Source: Helicobacteraceae bacterium
Lineage (GTDB): Bacteria; Campylobacterota; Campylobacteria; Campylobacterales; SZUA-545
Length of the DNA: 33,331 bases
Direction: 5' to 3'
NCBI GenBank assembly: GCA_031286325.1
Contig: JAITUT010000095.1
Location: 1 to 33,331 of the forward strand
Shown here: positions 31,566-33,331 of the stretch, piece after piece
Numbering within the stretch: position 1 is the stretch's first letter
Layout of the letters: every line of letters begins with the position of its first letter
Notes under the pieces: model-generated
What the model was told of the DNA's origin: nothing
Databases searched by the model: none
Seen by the model: only the letters and a program-made list of their open reading frames with translations
Position numbers and translations under genes: made by a program

Positions 31566-32347
31566 AACGAAATGTCGCCCAGATCGCCGCTATGAAAGGC
31601 AAAGAAAAGATCGTGATGCTCACCGCTTATGACGCGCTTTTCGCGCGGCTCTTCGCGGACGCCGCCGACATTTTGCTCGTGGGCGACAGCCTCGCGATGA
31701 GTTTCGCGGGCGCCGCCGACACGCTGGGCGCGAGCCTCGATCAGATGATCTACCACACGAAAGCCGTCTGCAATGGCGCCCCCGAATCGCTCGTGGTTTT
31801 GGATATGCCGTTTGGATCGTTCGCGACTCCCGAAATCGCGCTCGCCGCCGCCCTGCGCGTTTATCAGGAGACCGCCGCCGCCGCCGTGAAAATTGAGGGC
31901 GGCGCGGAGAAAGCTGAAGTCGTGCGGACGCTGACGACGAATGGGATCGCGGTCGCGGGGCACATCGGTTTGTTGCCGCAATTTTTTCGCGCGGCGGGGG
32001 GTTTCAAGGTGCGCGGCAAAGATGAAATTTCCGCCGAACGTATTGCCGAGGACGCGGCGGCAATTGAGCAAGCCGGCGCGTTTTGCGTTGTTTTGGAGGG
32101 CGTTAAAGCGAGCGCGGCGGCGCGGGTGCGAGACGCGGTGAAAATTCCTGTAATCGGTATCGGCGCGGGGGCGGATTGCGACGGGCAGGTGCTGGTTTGG
32201 TCGGATATGCTGGGGTTTTTTGAGGCGTTTAAGCCAAAATTCGCGCGGCGTTATGTGGATGGCGCGGCTTTGGCGCGGGAAGCCGCCGCGAAATTCGCGC
32301 AAGATGTCAAAAATGGGACTTTTCCTAACGCGGACGAAAGTTATTAA
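31562..32347 (+). CDS. panB: Ketopantoate hydroxymethyltransferase
   Basis: A 261-residue PanB, which adds a hydroxymethyl group from methylene-tetrahydrofolate to ketoisovalerate in pantothenate synthesis. Metal and substrate ligands are visible: LLVGDSLAM with D42, LDMPFGS with D81, KIEGG with E112, and the catalytic E179 in VVLEGV; GHIGLLPQ and IGIGAG also fit. The ATG overlaps the TIGR02757 stop and has AAAAGGAG seven bases upstream. panC and panD are not in the window. It is the last gene before a long gene-poor stretch. Confidence 0.95.
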   Translation: MKRNVAQIAAMKGKEKIVMLTAYDALFARLFADAADILLVGDSLAMSFAGAADTLGASLDQMIYHTKAVCNGAPESLVVLDMPFGSFATPEIALAAALRVYQETAAAAVKIEGGAEKAEVVRTLTTNGIAVAGHIGLLPQFFRAAGGFKVRGKDEISAERIAEDAAAIEQAGAFCVVLEGVKASAAARVRDAVKIPVIGIGAGADCDGQVLVWSDMLGFFEAFKPKFARRYVDGAALAREAAAKFAQDVKNGTFPNADESY

Positions 32348-32781
32348 CGAGGAAATTTATTCGCCTCTGGCGGCACGCTCGCGGCGCGGTTTAGAGACGC
32401 CCATTTGAAAAAGGTTCTTAAATCGCGCAAAAAACTTATTATGAAGTTTGCAAACCGCGCCTCGCGCGAACAAGCGAGAGAGAATATCAAACTAACGGAA
32501 TAACAGCTTTATTCGCGGTTTTCTTTGCGCAAAAAGTTTTAGAGCGAAATAGTCGGGAAAAAGAGAGCAAATAACAGCCGTTTCAATTTTAGAAAGCCCC
32601 ATATTTTTTGCCAATCGCGCTTCAATGTCGCGGCGGGCGCGGGGTCAAAGTGGGCGAAGCTTTTGGCATTGAGGGTTATAAAGCCGAAAGGCTGATCGCA
32701 ATGGGCAAAGTCGCCCGCGCCGAAAATCAATACAAAAACGCTCGCGCTCGCGACGGGTAAAGCGCCTTTTGAAACGCCGCG

Positions 32782-32832
32782 AAAATGGGAAGTCAAATGT
32801 CGCGAAAAATTGACGATCAAAGCGCGTAAATA
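32782..32832 (+). repeat. 51-bp dispersed repeat, copy 2
   Basis: Differs from the copy at 13794-13844 at three positions only. The flanks are unrelated, so this is an element of about 51 bp rather than part of a longer duplication. It is followed 29 bases later by a GC-rich hairpin, whereas copy 1 is followed by the infB terminator repeat. Confidence 0.75.
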
Positions 32833-32861
32833 GTAGCTTTAACATAAAAAAAATGTTGACA

Positions 32862-32878
32862 AGACGCGCCGCGCGTCT
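32862..32878 (+). other. GC-rich hairpin
   Basis: AGACGCG / CGCGTCT form a perfect 7-bp stem around CCG, directly after TTGACA (32856-32861). It is not followed by a T-tract, so it is not a standard terminator. A -10 box at the right distance from TTGACA was not found. Confidence 0.35.
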
Positions 32879-33038
32879 CAACTTCGCGTTTACGCAATAA
32901 CGAAATTCTGAGTCAAGTCTGCGATAACGATCGCGCAAATCGCTAGCAAGTTATCTTGATTTCGTTATCCCATCGCCCTCTTTTGCCCCGTTTTTGAACG
33001 CGATCTCTTTCTCTAACTCGCCTCTCTCGTAGAAACGC

Positions 33039-33131
33039 TTAATCCTTTAGTACTTTAGCGGTGTATAGCAACTTGCCGCTACTCTTATCGTAGGCGCGGA
33101 CCTCTATCGCCTCGCCGTCAATTACAGAAAG
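33039..33131 (-). pseudogene. C-terminal protein remnant on the minus strand
   Basis: Thirty codons read VIDGEAIEVRAYDKSSGKLL and continue to a stop after YTAKVLKD, very protein-like, but a TAA closes the frame upstream and there is no start codon. It is probably the 3' end of a gene whose 5' part was replaced by the sequence before the gene at 33225. Family unknown. Confidence 0.35.
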
Positions 33132-33199
33132 TTATGACCGCGAGAAGTCGGCGGAACGTTCCAGTCCGCGAAGCAAATGGCACAAATTTTGCTGAAAAA

Positions 33200-33211
33200 C
33201 CGAAATTTCGG
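33200..33211 (+). promoter_or_regulatory. Perfect 12-bp palindrome, possible operator
   Basis: CCGAAATTTCGG lies one base before the AAAGGAG Shine-Dalgarno of the partial gene, where a dimeric repressor or an RNA hairpin would block expression. A second short palindrome, GGAACGTTCC, lies about 45 bases upstream. Confidence 0.4.
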
Positions 33212-33224
33212 CAAAGGAGCCAAA

Positions 33225-33331
33225 ATGAGCCGAGTCGCCACCATTCGCAAGGACATTCCCGTAGGCGTGATCCGCCGCACTATCAAGAACACAAATGACG
33301 GCGTATTCCGCTTGCGTTTGATGATCGTTGA
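33225..33331 (+). CDS. Partial gene running off the window, unrecognised
   Basis: An ATG with AAAGGAG seven bases upstream opens a frame that continues to the window end (35 codons): MSRVATIRKDIPVGVIRR, then TIKNTNDGVFRLRLMIV. The sequence is basic with strand-like segments; I do not recognise it. It follows a decayed stretch and a palindrome, so it may belong to an accessory or phage-like locus. Function not assigned. Confidence 0.55.
   Translation, partial: MSRVATIRKDIPVGVIRRTIKNTNDGVFRLRLMIV

Larger units (their letters stand above)
32348..33199 (+). other. Gene-poor stretch with coding-like remnants
   Basis: About 850 bases with no gene I can support. It contains short frames that read like protein but lack a start and Shine-Dalgarno: plus strand 32644-32760 (VKVGEAFGIEGYKAERLIAM onward), minus strand about 32520-32635 (RRDIEARLAKNMGLSKIETA onward) and minus 33039-33131. 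Also here are copy 2 of the 51-bp repeat and a hairpin. The pattern suggests decayed accessory genes. No terminator for panB was clear. Confidence 0.4.

Noticed and set aside
31403-32302. 299-codon minus-strand open frame opposite panB
   Set aside because: Arg/His/Gln-rich composition typical of an antisense shadow; panB on the plus strand has all catalytic residues.
32539-32820. 93-codon minus-strand open frame in the decayed stretch
   Set aside because: Overlaps the 51-bp repeat, lacks a Shine-Dalgarno, and neighbouring frames look equally or more protein-like; not supportable as a gene.
32862-32878. Rho-independent terminator of panB
   Set aside because: The hairpin is over 500 bases downstream of panB and has no T-tract.

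Overview
The window looks like chromosomal DNA of a Campylobacterota (epsilonproteobacterial) bacterium of moderate GC content. The taxonomic call is an inference. It rests on a single-subunit PglB-type oligosaccharyltransferase with a WWDYG motif next to a PglA-like glycosyltransferase, a mobB-fbp pair, a TIGR02757-panB pair, a cheY-cheW-cheA-cheR-cheD-cheB operon, and many TTG/GTG starts. No rRNA or tRNA gene, complete transposon, integrase or CRISPR array was seen.

Region 1 (97-10988) is a chemotaxis island. A divergent multidomain response regulator (minus strand) faces a tight plus-strand operon: cheY, cheW, a small STAS-like protein, cheA, cheR, a soluble histidine-kinase-like protein with Asn where the phospho-accepting His should be, a 100-residue HEAT-like ORF, cheD and cheB. 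CheA has no C-terminal receiver and CheB keeps its receiver, unlike the textbook Campylobacter/Helicobacter arrangement. A MacA-type adaptor follows cheB after 5 nt. A MacB/LolD-type ATPase comes next, but no permease is present.

Region 2 (10989-13956) is accessory and gene-poor. It holds a two-gene minus-strand operon (143-aa protein plus an unlisted 31-aa membrane peptide overlapping by ATGA), an RluD-type pseudouridine synthase, a 112-aa orphan, a coding-like frame without a start codon, a 61-aa tail-anchored-looking peptide, a 51-bp dispersed repeat and the infB terminator.

Region 3 (13957-21477) is housekeeping: infB and ylxR on minus, then xseB, a YbiT-like ABC-F ATPase behind a structured intergenic region, mobB, fbp and ruvB on plus.

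Region 4 (21505-28575) carries two tandem TPR membrane proteins, one derived from the other by an internal deletion, followed by a tightly coupled pglB-asnB-pglA-like protein-glycosylation cassette.

Region 5 (28576-32347) has a tandem array (2 full copies plus a tail fragment, period 262 bp) of an unknown small protein on minus. It is followed by an overlapping plus-strand set: plsC, an orphan dppC-like permease, a TIGR02757 protein and panB.

Region 6 (32348-33331) is largely decayed or intergenic: a second copy of the 51-bp repeat, hairpins, short coding-like remnants, and the start of an unrecognised gene running off the window behind a perfect palindrome.

A 15-bp promoter-like motif, GGCTAAAATCCGCGC, lies right before ylxR and plsC, and a near-copy lies before pglB. 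At plsC (and, with a different -10 box, at the pseudouridine synthase) the predicted transcription start falls on the ATG, which suggests leaderless mRNAs.
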